Source: Tipula vernalis
Lineage: Eukaryota > Arthropoda > Insecta > Diptera > Tipulidae
Assembly: GCA_958295665.1 (NCBI GenBank)
Contig: OY282558.1
Coordinates: forward strand, 353,381,034 to 353,445,033
Reading direction: 5' to 3'
Length of the DNA: 64,000 nt
The position numbers and the translations under genes are program-made. How positions within the stretch are numbered: position 1 is the first letter of the stretch; the number at the start of each line of letters is the position of its first letter. The notes below the pieces were generated by a model. That model did no database searches. It had not been told where the DNA came from and saw only the letters and a list, made by a program, of their open reading frames with translations. Below are positions 47,267 through 58,480 of this stretch, in pieces.

Positions 47267-48821
47267 TGAATGTAAGATCCAATGAATGCTTGAGAATTGG
47301 TCAGATAAATATCCAAAGCATGTATGCCAAAAGCGATATGCTGCGGACTTATCTGGCCAATGACTGTATGAATGTAATACTTTTAAGTGAGACATGGGAG
47401 CGTGAGAACAAGACGTTTCGAGTGAATGGGTACAATTTTCTATCCAGACCTAGGGCCGATGGCTTCGGCAGAGTAACGATATTGGTAAAAGCCAATATAA
47501 TGTTGACTAATGTGGGGGTCCCCGATTTCGAGTACATCTAGGTCATCGCTGCTAAAACTAAGAATCTGGATAGACATTTGTTAATTGTAAGTGTATATGC
47601 AGCTTCAATTAAAACTGTGAGTGATAGGGATAAAGGCCTGAGGGATTTTAAAAAATTATTTGACTGCGGGTGCGTGGGAAAAGTGACATGATTCTGGGGG
47701 GGTGATATGAATGCACATTCGCGTGTTTGGGGTTGTGAAAGGAATGATGCTTGGGGAAACTTGTTGGCGGACCTCGTTCTGGATTCCGATCTCGTGATTC
47801 TGAACGATGGAAGGCCAACAAGGATGGCATATGTTGGGGTCAGAGCGGACTGGCGGCCCAAGTGACTTGGAATGTAACAGATGAGAATTTGGGTAGTGAT
47901 CATTTTATGATCATTTCGTGTTTAGGTGGTGTAAATGTGGATATCGAGAAAAATGTCTTGCTGAGTAGTAAGAAATGGGTTGGGAAACGTATGAATGAGA
48001 TTCTCATAACAAATGAAATAAATGATGCAAACCAACTTGAGTGTGAAATAGAGAGAGTTAATAAAATGCGCAGTTCTGAAATAATAGCGAATGAAATTAA
48101 AGTAAACGGTTGGTGGAACATGGAGATTCAGTATTGGCATGAAAGGAAACAGATAGCTTTGTGTGAATTTAACAGGTGTATTTGTCGTGATTGAAGACGA
48201 AATTATGAATGGGTAAATGGAAAATTGAAAAAGGCTATCCGAAGAGCAAAAAGGAAAAGTTGGCGAAACTATGTGTCAGAAATGACAAACAGAATCACAA
48301 CTAAAGATGTATGGAATAAATTTAATAAAGTGAGAGGTAAAATGAGGAATGAAAGAAACGTTGTAATGAATGATCCTGAAAAAGGAAATCAATTCTTACA
48401 AATGATGACGGATGTGCAGAATGATGTAGGTGATAGTAACGATTGGGTGTTACTTGAAGATGTTAGTGAAAATTTGAATGAAATGTGTGTGCAATTTGAA
48501 TGGAATGAGTTCCTGAAGGTTTTAGAAACGGCAAAATCTACGACCCCAGGAATAAATAGAGTGAGTTATAAAATGATTGGGCTGTTGAGCATTGAAGCAA
48601 AGGAAATCTTGCTTGGAATTCTCAATAGGGTATGGATGAGTGTTCCAATTCCCAAAAGGGATCGCGACACAAATCTGGCAATAAGCTATAGAGGAATATG
48701 TATGTTGAATGTTTTCATTAAAATGGTGAATGGGATGATGAAAGACAGGCTTGAAAAGTTTATGAATGAAAATAAGATCATTAAGCGCAATTGTAAAGAC
48801 TTATGTGACTTATCGGTTTAG
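47266..48821 (+). pseudogene. I-clade-like LINE ORF2, endonuclease and RT N-terminus only
   Basis: Endonuclease motifs in order: LRIGQINIQSMYAKSDML, ILLSETWERE (catalytic Glu), WGGDMNAHSRVWGC, LVILNDGRPTR and ENLGSDHFMI (the SDH motif). The linker has AIRRAKRKSWRNYVSEMTN and TKDVWNKFNKVRGKM. The RT start has FLKVLETAKSTTPGINRVSY and NLAISYRGICMLNVFIKMVN. The frame ends at 48819-48821, before the palm. It overlaps or abuts ORF1 at 47266. Stops at 47539, 47689 and 48192 and a frameshift near 47830 disable it. Confidence 0.82.
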
Positions 48822-49655
48822 AAATTTGTGATGACTTTTGAAATGACAATAAAGTAATTATATTAAAAATCATTAAAAATTTCTAAAATAATTCGAAATA
48901 ATAATAAAAAAAATGAATTCAATAAATGTAAACCCGTCATTTTGACGAGTCGGTAGTTCTAGTGTTAATAGCAACTCAACTTCTGTCAAAATATCACGTG
49001 TGTATCGTCTATAACTTCAGAGTGATGAAAATTTTAAAATTATTTGTCTTACTCTAATTTTCATTAAAACGAAGTTTCAATTTGTACTAAGCTATGCCAT
49101 ATGAATTTGTCATAGTTTTCTATAAAAACAATTTCAAAAAAATTGACTTATCATAGTTTTATGAAATTTTACAAACAAACTCAAAATGTTGAATATGATA
49201 AGTCAATTTGTCATATGTTTCCACATATTTGAACACAAGAATACCCGTGGAAAAATTCGTCCAGCGCAGAAGATGGTGCTTGGATGTAAACCATCTTGTA
49301 GTTTAAATTGTCTGAGCTGGAGTATAGGCAACGACAGATTGATGGGTTTTGGACAAACGGTAGCATAAATTTACAAAGGGAATATACTATATTTAAAAAA
49401 AAAATAAATTCAACCGCAAAACGAACCAACAAAATTATCAAAAAATAAGGAACGAGTTGAAAATAACCATTTTTATCTATCCAAAACCAGGCAGTTGTGA
49501 AACCGAAAAACAATATTCGAGTCTTTAAAGCAATGTTTATGGACACAGTTGGTAAGGGTTCAGTAACTTAAAGCTATTTTTATTCAACAGAGATTAAATT
49601 TTTATCTCAAATTTCTAGGAATAAACAGACTGTGGATTGCTATAATATTTTTAAA
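48822..49655. other. Intergenic with a 16-bp perfect inverted repeat
   Basis: No gene recognised. At 49140-49155 AAATTGACTTATCATA pairs perfectly with 49194-49209, leaving a 38-nt loop. TTGTCATAGTTTT-like words recur around it. It may be part of a small decayed transposon. Confidence 0.5.
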
Positions 49656-49659
49656 AATA

Positions 49660-49850
49660 GATAATTATAAGTTATCCCCTGACATGAGTGGAGAATATAC
49701 CAGAAGGTGACTTACAATCAATCTAAAACAGTGAAATCTGTGAAGGATCATATCAACCTCCTTCCAAGAATTGAGTCCCACTATTTAAGAGAAAGGGACT
49801 TAAATATCAGCGCAATGCACAGGCTGTATGTAGTATATGATTTTAATATG
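49660..49850 (+). pseudogene. Fragment of the DUF7869-like transposase family (second copy)
   Basis: The frame TYQKVTYNQSKTVKSVKDHI, then NLLPRIESHYLRERDLNIS and MHRLYVVYD, matches the segment HINSFPKYESHYHG...KMYDMHLEQ of the larger copy at 52400-52500. It keeps the HIxxxPxxESHYxR core. Nothing else of the protein is seen around it, so it is an isolated remnant 1.7 kb upstream of the fuller copy. Confidence 0.65.
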
Positions 49851-49856
49851 TTCCGA

Positions 49857-49984
49857 AGATTGTAAGAGAATTCAATCCAATTTCGAACTGCTAAGCTTAT
49901 GATTATGAAAAAATCAATCTTCTCATCAGGCCGCGGCGACTGGACTGATTATACCACAATTTACATTCTATATATACAGAATGT
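49857..49984 (-). repeat. Dispersed ~125-bp repeat, copy 2 (inverted relative to 35221-35343)
   Basis: The reverse complement matches copy 1 over its whole length, from the ATTCTGTATATATAGAATGT palindrome to TCTTACAATCTTC. It directly follows the DUF7869-like fragment. Confidence 0.75.
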
Positions 49985-51360
49985 GCTGTGCGTTAAGTAT
50001 TAGCGAATCATAACTAATGCAGATGAATTCTCTTATAATTTTTCTTCTTCACAATATTCACACAGCTCTATTTCTGTGTACGCTAATTTTTACTTTATTA
50101 CTTTTTTGTTGAATATTAATTAATTCATGTAATATCTAATATGCTACCGGTGGTTAGACGAGACAATAGAAACGAGACAGGTTTGGGTGAACATTTACAT
50201 GAAGCAAAGCGGTCGCGCCAAATTAAAGACGACGACAAAAAGTTTTCGACTTTCAGAAAATATTAACTTGACCGAATGGAGAAATTTCCACATTTTATTG
50301 TAAGAGAAATTTTAACACATATAATTTTACCATTACCTGCTTTAATTCAAAAGAAGCATAGTGTACGGTAGTAAGCTGTCTCCAAAAATTTATTGAAATG
50401 CAAGTAGCGAAAAGAATAGTCACCTTGAAGTAATAAGATTTTGGTCAAACAACTGTTACCATCCAAGCCACTAAGTGAAGTCAAGATTCAAATTTATAAG
50501 TTAAAGGAATTTAAAATCTCTAATTTGGTAAAAAAAACTACTGGAATTTGCCTCAAGAGGTATTATTTAGAACTAATTACCGTAAGGAAAAATATAGTTT
50601 CAGTTTCTGCTACAAAAAAATCCAGAAAAGTAAACAATGATAAGTTCAGTTGTAATATCTGTGGCATTACATAAAAACTGTTTAACTCGAGTTACCTAGT
50701 TTTTGAGATATCACCATTATTCGATTTAGAACTTCATATAATATAAGAAATACCAACAAATTTTTTGGAATTTTCTTCATTTTCCAAGAAAATTTTCGTC
50801 AAAACAGGTTATCTTGTTTGGAACACAAAAGCAATTTTATCAAAAGGTTATTTCTCCAGATAACCTGTATACATCTATACATTATGTAAGATTTCGTTTT
50901 GTAAAAATCGGTTTAATCAAGATATACCTTTTTAAGCAGAAGTCAAATTGAATTATAATGTAAATTGAAAAACGATATCTATACTTAACCAGTTTTTATG
51001 AAACATTGTAAAGAAACCAGACAGAGATATCTAGTTTAATGCAGTGACATTATAAGTTAACTAGTTTTGCAAAAACAGAATATTACCACAAAGGCAGATA
51101 ACTATGTATATTTCTCTAAAAACGATACATCTCCACACTAATTGCTTAACCTCTCTACTAAACCTCTCTCTCGTTTTTGTTTCGAATCATTTTTAGTTTC
51201 CCGTTTTAATTGTTACATTCTGCATTGTCTTTTCATTCCTCTGATAATATTAAACGTGAATTCGTGGTTTTAAAGTTTAGTATACATTTTAAAATTTAAT
51301 TTGTGTGTAGGTTAATTTTATTATATTTGAATTTGCCATACCTAATAATTGAATGGTAAA
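49985..51360. other. Intergenic / probable 5' flank of the DUF7869-like element
   Basis: A 77-codon open stretch at 50441-50674 is not recognised. From about 50690 there are repeated words such as ACAGGTTATCTTG, GATAACCTG and TAGTTTTTGAGATATC. Similar words recur in the 3' flank (53930-54220), partly inverted, as expected for subterminal transposon repeats. Confidence 0.4.
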
Positions 51361-53698
51361 ATGAATAATTCAGGCGAAATGGGTACATTTGATCTACTGT
51401 TCGCTGGTAGAATTACCAATAGAAACCGTAGTTATACTAAGCGAAAATACACCAAATGTTGAGGAACCGATCATTTTGGAATTAAACAATTTTAAAAATG
51501 AAAATTACTCTTCAGAAAGTACTGATTATTCTTTTATGGATATTGAGGCACTCAGCCCACCTTGACCCACTAAGTATATCTAACAATTCTAAAGTGGATG
51601 AACGTGACCTAATTTGATGTTCTAATAGGAACATTCAACCATCGCCTGACCTATTTGGTTCAGAGTACAATGACGTTAACAATCCAACGAGCCTTACTGC
51701 AAACTCCATTGAAGGTGAGGTTAAACTATTGTATTTTAATTATTATTTAACTGTTACATTTTTTTTTTTAGGTCCAGAGCATATCGATGGACAAGAATAT
51801 TATATTCCGGATACAATGGAACTAATTGATGAAAGTTCGGATGGTGAAAGTACGGAAATCGTTCTACCACAAAACAAAACAATACTAAATATAAGCAAAT
51901 CGAAGAACGAAAATTAAAACGAAATTCCGGAGAACCTTATATTACAGCAAAAGGAAAAAGTTGCGGAAATAAAGTATCACAAGAACTAGTTATATGTAAA
52001 AACAAATGTCGTGAGCTGGTATCAGATAAATTAAGGCAAAAATGTTTCTCGGAGTACTGGTCAGAAAAACGATATACAGGTCGACTTGCGTTTATTACGA
52101 AATGTTTAAAAATACAACCAAAATCTTGCGCCACCAATTTAAAAGCACCCAAAAAGTTTCGAAATTTAACAGTAAAATACTATTTGAATAACAATGAAAC
52201 CCATCAAGAAATCAATATATGTATGTAAAAAGTGTTTTTTGAGGGTACTTGGTGAAAGCAAGGGCATCATTGAAACCGTCATAAAAAAGTCGCAGGAAGG
52301 CTCTAAATTCAGTGATAATAGAGGTAAATCCAAAAAAAAAACCAAACCAAAATATCAGTACACCAAAAAGAAGCTGTAAAAATCCATATTAATAGCTTTC
52401 CAAAATATGAGTCACATTACCACGGGCTCATATAGGTAAACTATACCTACCAATAGGTTTAATGCTATCAAAAATGTATGACATGCATCTTGAACAACAT
52501 TCTGACAACAAGGTCTCGTTATCTAAATATCAACAAATTTTCAAAACTTTTAATTTGAAATTCAAGCATTCACAGCTTGATACATGTGCTAAGTGCGATA
52601 AATTCGCGATGAAAATTAAACTGGTAACGGAAGAAGAAAAAAGAAAATTGGAAAAAGAGCGAGACGATCACCATGAGTGCGCCGAGTTGGCCTACGAGAT
52701 GAAGCGGCTTGATAAAGTCAACCCACACAAAATTGTCTTGGCGGTTGATCTGCAACAATGCTTGCCGACCCCTCTATTACGATCCAGTGTAGCGTTTTAC
52801 AAACGTAGTTTATGGACTTTTAATTTGACCATAATAAATTGTGATGACAGCTCAACTCACGGCTTCGTATGGCGCATGAGGGAATGAGTGGTCGTGGGGC
52901 CAATGAAATCAGTTCGTGCATCTATAAATATCTAACATCTCTAGAAAATGCAAAACGCCATGTTGTAATTTACAGTGACACATGTTCGGGCCAGAATCGC
53001 AACAATATTGTACATGATGCAATATATTTTTAGAACGATTAGTAAATTCGACATAATCGAACACAAATTTTTGGAACCTGCCCATACACATTTGGAGTGT
53101 GACTCGGACCCCAAGGTCATCGAGGACGAAAAGAAAAGAACAAACAAATATGGAAATATTCCACCCTCACGATTGGGCCCAGTTAATGAGGAGCTGTGGT
53201 GAAAAAAAGCGATTTATTGTCATTGAAATGAACAACAAAGACTTCTTCGATTTTGCCGAACTTTTAAAAACGTTTTATAAAAAACCCAATAAAACCTCTT
53301 GTGGAACGAAGATCACTTGGAATAATATAAGACTCTTAAGGTAGTTTTCAGAATTTTAAAATTTTAAATATAATTTACAAAATCTCCATTTTAGATATCG
53401 TAAAAGTGCGGATGGAACGGTGGAATACCAAATGATCCATGAAAGTTATGCTGACGTATATACAATGGTTACCAAAGATCACAATAAATCGTTTAAAGAA
53501 CCTACGTTAAGGCAAATAAATACTTCTCAAAATCTCGATAATCCAATATCAAAAGAGAAAAAGAAAGATTTATTATATCTAATTGAGTTTATTCCTCAAG
53601 ATTTCCATCAGTTTTATTGAGGGCTGCCGGTTAAGGATGATATAAGGAACACAATTTATATCGAAGAGGAAGATTGTTACCTTGGTGAATGTTTCTAA
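51361..53698 (+). pseudogene. DUF7869-like DNA transposase gene, two introns, several frame breaks
   Basis: The probable start at 51361 gives an acidic N-terminus broken by a frameshift near 51405 and stops near 51560-51620. Introns: 51715-51771 (57 nt, GTGAGG...TTTTTTAG) and 53341-53394 (54 nt, GTAG...TTTTAG); the frame joins across both. Core blocks: QELVICKNKCRELVSDKLRQ, HINSFPKYESHYHG, LKFKHSQLDTCAKCDKF, NPHKIVLAVDLQQCLPTPL, VVIYSDTCSGQNRNNIVHD (candidate catalytic Asp) and ECDSDPKVIEDEKKRTNKYG. The C-terminus includes LLYLIEFIPQDFHQFY, a TGA at 53618, and a short tail. These match a family often annotated in insect genomes as DUF7869 proteins (name from memory), which I take to be an RNase H-fold DNA transposase. 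At least six frame breaks make this copy dead. Confidence 0.7.
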
Positions 53699-54890
53699 TT
53701 TTGAATAGTCGCATTATCCACGTTTTCCAAGTAATTATATTCTGAAATAAATAAAAAGTCTGAATTCATTTTTGTTAAAATTGTCTTTAATTTATAACCC
53801 TTTTCATGCCTGTCTAGGTGATTTTTTATTTTCAAATGTTCGAAAGATTAAATCAGTTGATACTAACCCATATCTTGGGAATTTCTGTTAAACAAAAACG
53901 AGTTTTGTGGAGATAACTAAAACTGGTTTCACAGATATTATTACATAAAAACAAGTTATCTTTATTTAACTTGTTTATGTGAATCGAAATTTTGACAACT
54001 ACAACAGGGTATCTTGGCTTTTCCTAAAATAAAAATTTATATTAAATTATTAAACAGTTTTTGTTTATTATATTTCTAGAAAATAACTAATACATTGGAT
54101 AAAAATAGATATTATTTGAAAGATTACATTAAAATACATGTTTTATTAGAAAAATCTAACTTAAACTTTGATTGCAATTTTCCAAGATTTATAGTTTCGC
54201 AAATAACCTGTTTTTACTTAATGCCACAGATAAGTCATATTTTAGGCAATTCCTTGTAAACTATGATGTTTTCAAATTTTAATGTAAATAATTTAATTCT
54301 AATTCATTTTATAATTCAGTCTTATTTACGACATTAAAATGAACATTTGTACTAAATACAAAAAACCTGTATCTAATATTTTTCTTGATGTTTTCAACTT
54401 GTCATAGTGTTTTTTGGGAGGTGCAATATATAATTATTAAAATAGGATATTTAGAAGAACAAATAAACAATTAATCAAATAAAATAATTCAAAGAATTAA
54501 GAATAATTCAACAAATTAAGAGAAGTTTCCGTACATCACAAATGCATAAACAATTATTTATGGAAACCAAAGAACAATCAAAAAATATTTAAATTAAGTC
54601 AAAGTTTTGAATAATGATTCTATATTGTCAATATTTATGTCTATTTCTTCACTTGAATCAGAAATCAGCTCTCAAGTGTAATATTTTTTATGCTGACCGG
54701 TAATTTATTGTAAAGCAAATGACTCGTAAAACAAACCACATTTTTCGAGTAAAGGTTTATAAATTCCATCCCACATTATAATACCAAACTGTAACTTGGC
54801 TTAAATTGAGCCGCAGTAAACGCCGCGCAGTAGAACATAAACTGGGCAAAGCATACGTAAAAGATAGAACTTTCGGTTACAAACCGTACA
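53699..54890. other. Probable 3' flank of the DUF7869-like element, then intergenic
   Basis: AT-rich with no gene. AAATAACCTGTTTTTACT (about 54200), ACAGGGTATCTTGG (about 54004) and AGATAACTAAAACTGG (about 53921) echo words in the 5' flank. No exact terminal inverted repeat or target duplication was found. Confidence 0.4.
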
Positions 54891-54987
54891 TACATAACGG
54901 GTGTTTTGAGTTGGCAACACTGCTTTATTTGACAACCAATTTAACAGTGATAGTTGCTTTTTGTTTAGTTTGGTTTAACATTTCATT

Positions 54988-56058
54988 ATGGATAGACTTA
55001 CATCAGAGCAACGCTTGCAAATTGTTGAAATTTTTTATCAAAATAATGGTTCTGTTCGTCAAACTTATCGTGCATTTTATGGCGTACATAATCGTCCTTC
55101 AGAGTGGCTAATTCGAATAACAATAGATCGTTTTCGGACCACGTTTACTCTTAATGATAATGTGCATCCCGTGAGACGCCGAACAGTATGCACTGAAGAA
55201 GCTATAACCGCTGTACAGGAAAGCATTAAAGAAGATCCAAATCAATTAATTCGTCGCCGTTCTCATCAACTGGGGTTGCGTCCCTCCACTTTATGGAAGA
55301 TTTTACGAAAGGATCTTGGCTTAATAGCTTTCAAGATTCAACTTATGCAGCAATTAAAGCCAAACGATCATCGTATGCAATTCGCCGAATGGGCTGAAGC
55401 ACAAATTGATATTGATGTTGAATTTCCATTCAAAATTTTGTTCTCCGATGAAGCCCATTTTTGGTTGAATGGGTATGTAAAGAAGAAGAATTGTCAGATT
55501 TGGAGTGAGGATAATCCACAAGCTTTTGTCGAAACACCATTATATCCACAGAAAATTACTGTTTGGTGCGCTTTGTGGGCTGGCGGGGTCATTGGTCAAT
55601 ATGTGTTCAAAAATGATGATGGTTAGAATGTTACTGTCAATGATGAGCGGTATAGGGACATGATTAGACATTTTTTCGTACCTCGATTAACTGGCATTAA
55701 TCTTGTTGACATGTGGTTCCAACAGGATGGAGCCACATGCCACATAGCGCGCGCTACAATTGATTTACTCAAAGAAACTTTTGATGAAAGAATAATTTCG
55801 CGTTATGGTTCAATTAATTGGCCACCAAGATCGTGTGATTTAACCCCATTGGATTATTTTCTTTGGGGTTATGTAAAGTCACTTGTCTACGTCGATAAAC
55901 CAGGGACAGTTGAACACCTGGAAATCAACATTCGAAGAGTTATTGGCGAAATACGGCCGCAAATGCTTCGACAAGTTTTTGAAAATTGGTGTTCCAGATT
56001 GCGCCTTGTACGCGCCAGCCGTGGCGGCCACATGGCCGAAATCATATTTAAACATTAA
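54988..56058 (+). pseudogene. mariner-like transposase with a single nonsense codon
   Basis: The frame of 357 codons runs from MDRLTSEQRLQIVEIFYQNN to SRGGHMAEIIFKH and is broken only by TAG at 55624-55626 (codon 213). Helix-turn-helix regions occupy about 1-110. The catalytic Asp candidates are D154 (FSDEAHFW), D247 (WFQQDGATCH) and D284 (SCDLTPLD), with 36 residues between the last two, so a DDD mariner rather than a Tc1 DDE. A WAGGVIGQYVFKN block sits before the stop. The 3' flank ends in AAACCCCGTTTCA and the 5' flank has AACGGGTGTTTTGAG near 54896, a weak candidate terminal repeat pair. Near-complete length and one stop indicate fairly recent inactivation. A solo LTR follows 50 bp downstream. 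Confidence 0.9.
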
Positions 56059-56110
56059 TGTCATAAAATTTTTTATCCAATAAACCCCGTTTCATTGATA
56101 TTAAAAATAT

Positions 56111-56554
56111 TGTGACGGTGACACCTAGTGTGTAATAGAATAAGTTAAAATTAATAGCTCAATGTTAAACTGTTCTAAATGGAATTTTCCATGATAAAAT
56201 TGTTCTACACTATTCTAACTAGAAAAATCATGAGCTTTCTAGAAGTTTCGTTTGTGTATATAAAAAGGCGAACGAAATCGAATTGGATCAGTAATAATTG
56301 GTAAGCGATAGTATAAAGATTAAAAAGGAAATAAAAAGTGATTTAAAAAGTGTTTTTGTGCGAAATAAAAAATAAAAGTGATCAGTAAAATTTGAGAATA
56401 ATTTATATAAAGTGATTTTGTGAATTTTGATTGATAAACTGTGTTGTAATAAATTTTGTGAAATAAATAAATTCGTTGGAGATAAATTAAATTGATTTTG
56501 TATTATTCACAATCCAGTGATACGAACCTTGAGTGACAAGGCAGAAACGTAACA
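56111..56554 (+). mobile_element. Solo LTR of the gypsy copy 1 family with 4-bp target duplication
   Basis: 444 bp from TGTGACGGTGACACC to CAGAAACGTAACA, related along its length to the LTR at 24129-24552. It has a TG...CA border and ATAT directly outside both ends (56107-56110 and 56555-56558), the 4-bp duplication expected for Ty3/gypsy. It includes a GTATATAAA box near 56256. A solo LTR forms when the two LTRs of an insertion recombine and delete the interior. Confidence 0.92.
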
Positions 56555-56650
56555 ATATATTTCTTTGTTTTATTATGATTTAAACTTGTGTAACTCTATA
56601 AAAAACACCCTTTATATAGCCGCAAATGTTCCAAATATTTTTTGAAAATA

Positions 56651-56900
56651 GGTTAGGTTAGGTTAGGTTGGAGTGGCTGCTTACGCACACTTAGACCGCT
56701 GACGGTCCATTGTGATACCACCGAATATATCCCCTTTACCCCTATTGGAACCATTTCGAGCTACTTATGTAGTGTAAGACGTCCCGCACTTTAATGTTTT
56801 CGAGATCCGAGAGGCAGTCCATCCTTAACTTACCCAAGTATTTGTGCCTTCTGCGAGGACTGTGATAGTACCGTGGTGGAGGTGAACTAATCTAAATGCT
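56651..56900 (-). pseudogene. 3' end of an R1/LOA-type LINE with TAACC-like tail
   Basis: On the minus strand: HKYLGKLRMDCLSDLENIKV, RDVLHYISSSKWF and a stop, the C-terminal end of ORF2 in this clade. A 3' untranslated part follows, ending in repeated AACCT (plus-strand GGTTAGGTTAGGTTAGGTT at 56651-56669). LINEs of this group often end in short repeats instead of poly-A. Only about 250 bp is kept. Confidence 0.75.
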
Positions 56901-56904
56901 GAAG

Positions 56905-57185
56905 ATTTATGTAAATCAACCACCATAACTGCAAGGCGGCATCAGTTGCTTACTTGCTCAAAATTGTCGAAGAAGAGAAAGATGTTGTCTTGATCCAAGA
57001 ACCTTGGGTCGTTCGGGTCCGGCGACTTACACTCAAGACTTCCAAAAATAGAATAAAAAAGCAAGAAAAACAAGAGCTGCTGTGGGCTGTAACACTTTTA
57101 AGGATGCCCTCAAAATATAGAAATTCGAATTAAGAAGTGCCAAGAACAGATCTTGGAGACTATACTGCGATAAAACCCAGGAGTC
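56905..57185 (+). pseudogene. LINE endonuclease start and linker fragment, plus strand
   Basis: ASVAYLLKIVEEEKDVVLIQ followed by EPWVV is the first endonuclease motif with its catalytic Glu, preceded by a decayed VNQPP for the usual VNLHHSKAA. A scrap of the pre-RT linker follows (a SWRLYCDKT-like block near 57150). The part between is deleted. It lies opposite in orientation to the adjacent LINE 3' end. Confidence 0.7.
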
Positions 57186-57629
57186 TTAAGAGATGTTATT
57201 GTTACTGGCATTTCGATCTTAAGTTATCTTCAACGACCAGATGATATGGACTACTACCAGTGCGGAGTCATGGGAACTTCCGTTGTGCCTGCTACGTGAG
57301 AGGAACAGAGCAAATAGCCTCTTAGGCCAAATTATTAGTAGAATGTAAATTATGTAGGCGCCAAATAATTTTAAACAATGTAAGTCGTCAGGTTTCTGTG
57401 GATAACATACTATTGACTTAACCAAGAAGTAATCTTCAAAATTAGCCGAGAACTTTATCACATTCCCAACAAATGGACTGAAGTGAAGGTTACATTCATA
57501 TCTATGGCGTGTAAATGGTCACACTACAGTACTAAACACCCTACACCTATTAGCTTAACTTCCTTCCGCTTAAAACATTGCAAAAACAGATAAAGAGTGT
57601 TCCAAAAAGAACAACGCATGTTTATTGGT

Positions 57630-57932
57630 TAAAATTATTTTAAATTTGGTGAAGGTCACGCAGAAGTTGTAAGAAAATTGCGTACGGAATATGGATGTGG
57701 ATTACTTCTTCAATTCGCTTTTCAACAAAGCCATTTTAGCGACAAAGCAAATTTTGAACTGGGTGGATTTGTAAACAAACAAAATTGTCGAATCCACGAC
57801 GAAGAAAATCTACGTGAAATACTGGAAAAACAGATGCATTCACAGATTGTGTGGTGTGATTTTTGGGCTGATAACGCAATCGGACCGTATTTTTTGGAAA
57901 ACGAAGCTGGGATTGCTGTTACTCTAAATTGA
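57630..57932 (+). pseudogene. Second mariner transposase fragment, internally deleted
   Basis: YFKFGEGHAEVVRKLRTEYG matches the N-terminal region of a mariner. It is joined directly to QSHFSDKANFELGGFVNKQN and CRIHDEENLREILEKQMHS, the region around the first catalytic Asp (D of FSDKANF), then WADNAIGPYFLENEAG. It ends soon after. The wording differs from the copy at 54988, so it is a different mariner subfamily. Confidence 0.78.
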
Positions 57933-58194
57933 CCACGATCTCGGAATATGATCTCCAACATCTCTAGATTTTTTCCTATAGGGAACTTCAAGGTGGTTGC
58001 TTAGGTTGCTATTGGCACCTGTGGTAAATATCTCTGGACGTTTAGTGAACTCATGTAAAATGCCCAGTGTATTCTTTCCACATGTGCTAATGGCGGTTGG
58101 CTCAATACAAACTAACACTAAGCAGAATTGTCGCTCTTCTCTATGAAACATAAACCTCCTGATATAGTTTCCCACAGTTTAAATAGTATCAGCT
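57933..58194. other. Unassigned sequence between mariner and LINE fragments
   Basis: No recognisable protein on either strand; possibly part of the same LINE as the following block. Confidence 0.4.
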
Positions 58195-58480
58195 TGTCCT
58201 TTGTAAATAAAGCGAAATATCTGGGTTTCGTTTGAACCGCAAATTAAATTGGAAGCCTAATATTTTCGAAAGAGCAAAGAAAGTTACTGTAGTGCTAAAC
58301 TCTTGCCTTTGCGAGGGAATGGAGGTGCAGTCCGACCTCGTACACTGGCTCTAACGCATAGTGGGGGGTAACAGTCTAGTGGCGTACTCTGAACAAAACT
58401 GCCAACCAAAAGCTGTTGATAAATGTTTAGAGAACAGCCACTCTGTGGATCATTTCTACCGACAGGCAGTGGCTTCTAAA
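58195..58480 (+). pseudogene. LINE RT C-terminal (thumb) fragment, plus strand
   Basis: KAKYLGF..LNRKLNWKPNIF, then ERAKKVTVVLNSCL and DLVHWL, match the RT thumb region of R1/LOA-type LINEs (usual form VKYLGVILDxKLxWKxNI). It may belong with the endonuclease piece at 56905, with the mariner scrap inserted between. Confidence 0.7.

Larger units (their letters stand above)
46270..48821 (+). mobile_element. I-clade-like LINE: ORF1, endonuclease and start of RT; 3' half missing
   Basis: ORF1 and the first half of ORF2 lie in order on the plus strand and stop before the RT palm. No poly-A tail or 3' region is seen. This is the reverse of the usual 5' truncation, so a later deletion or recombination removed the 3' part. 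Confidence 0.78.
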
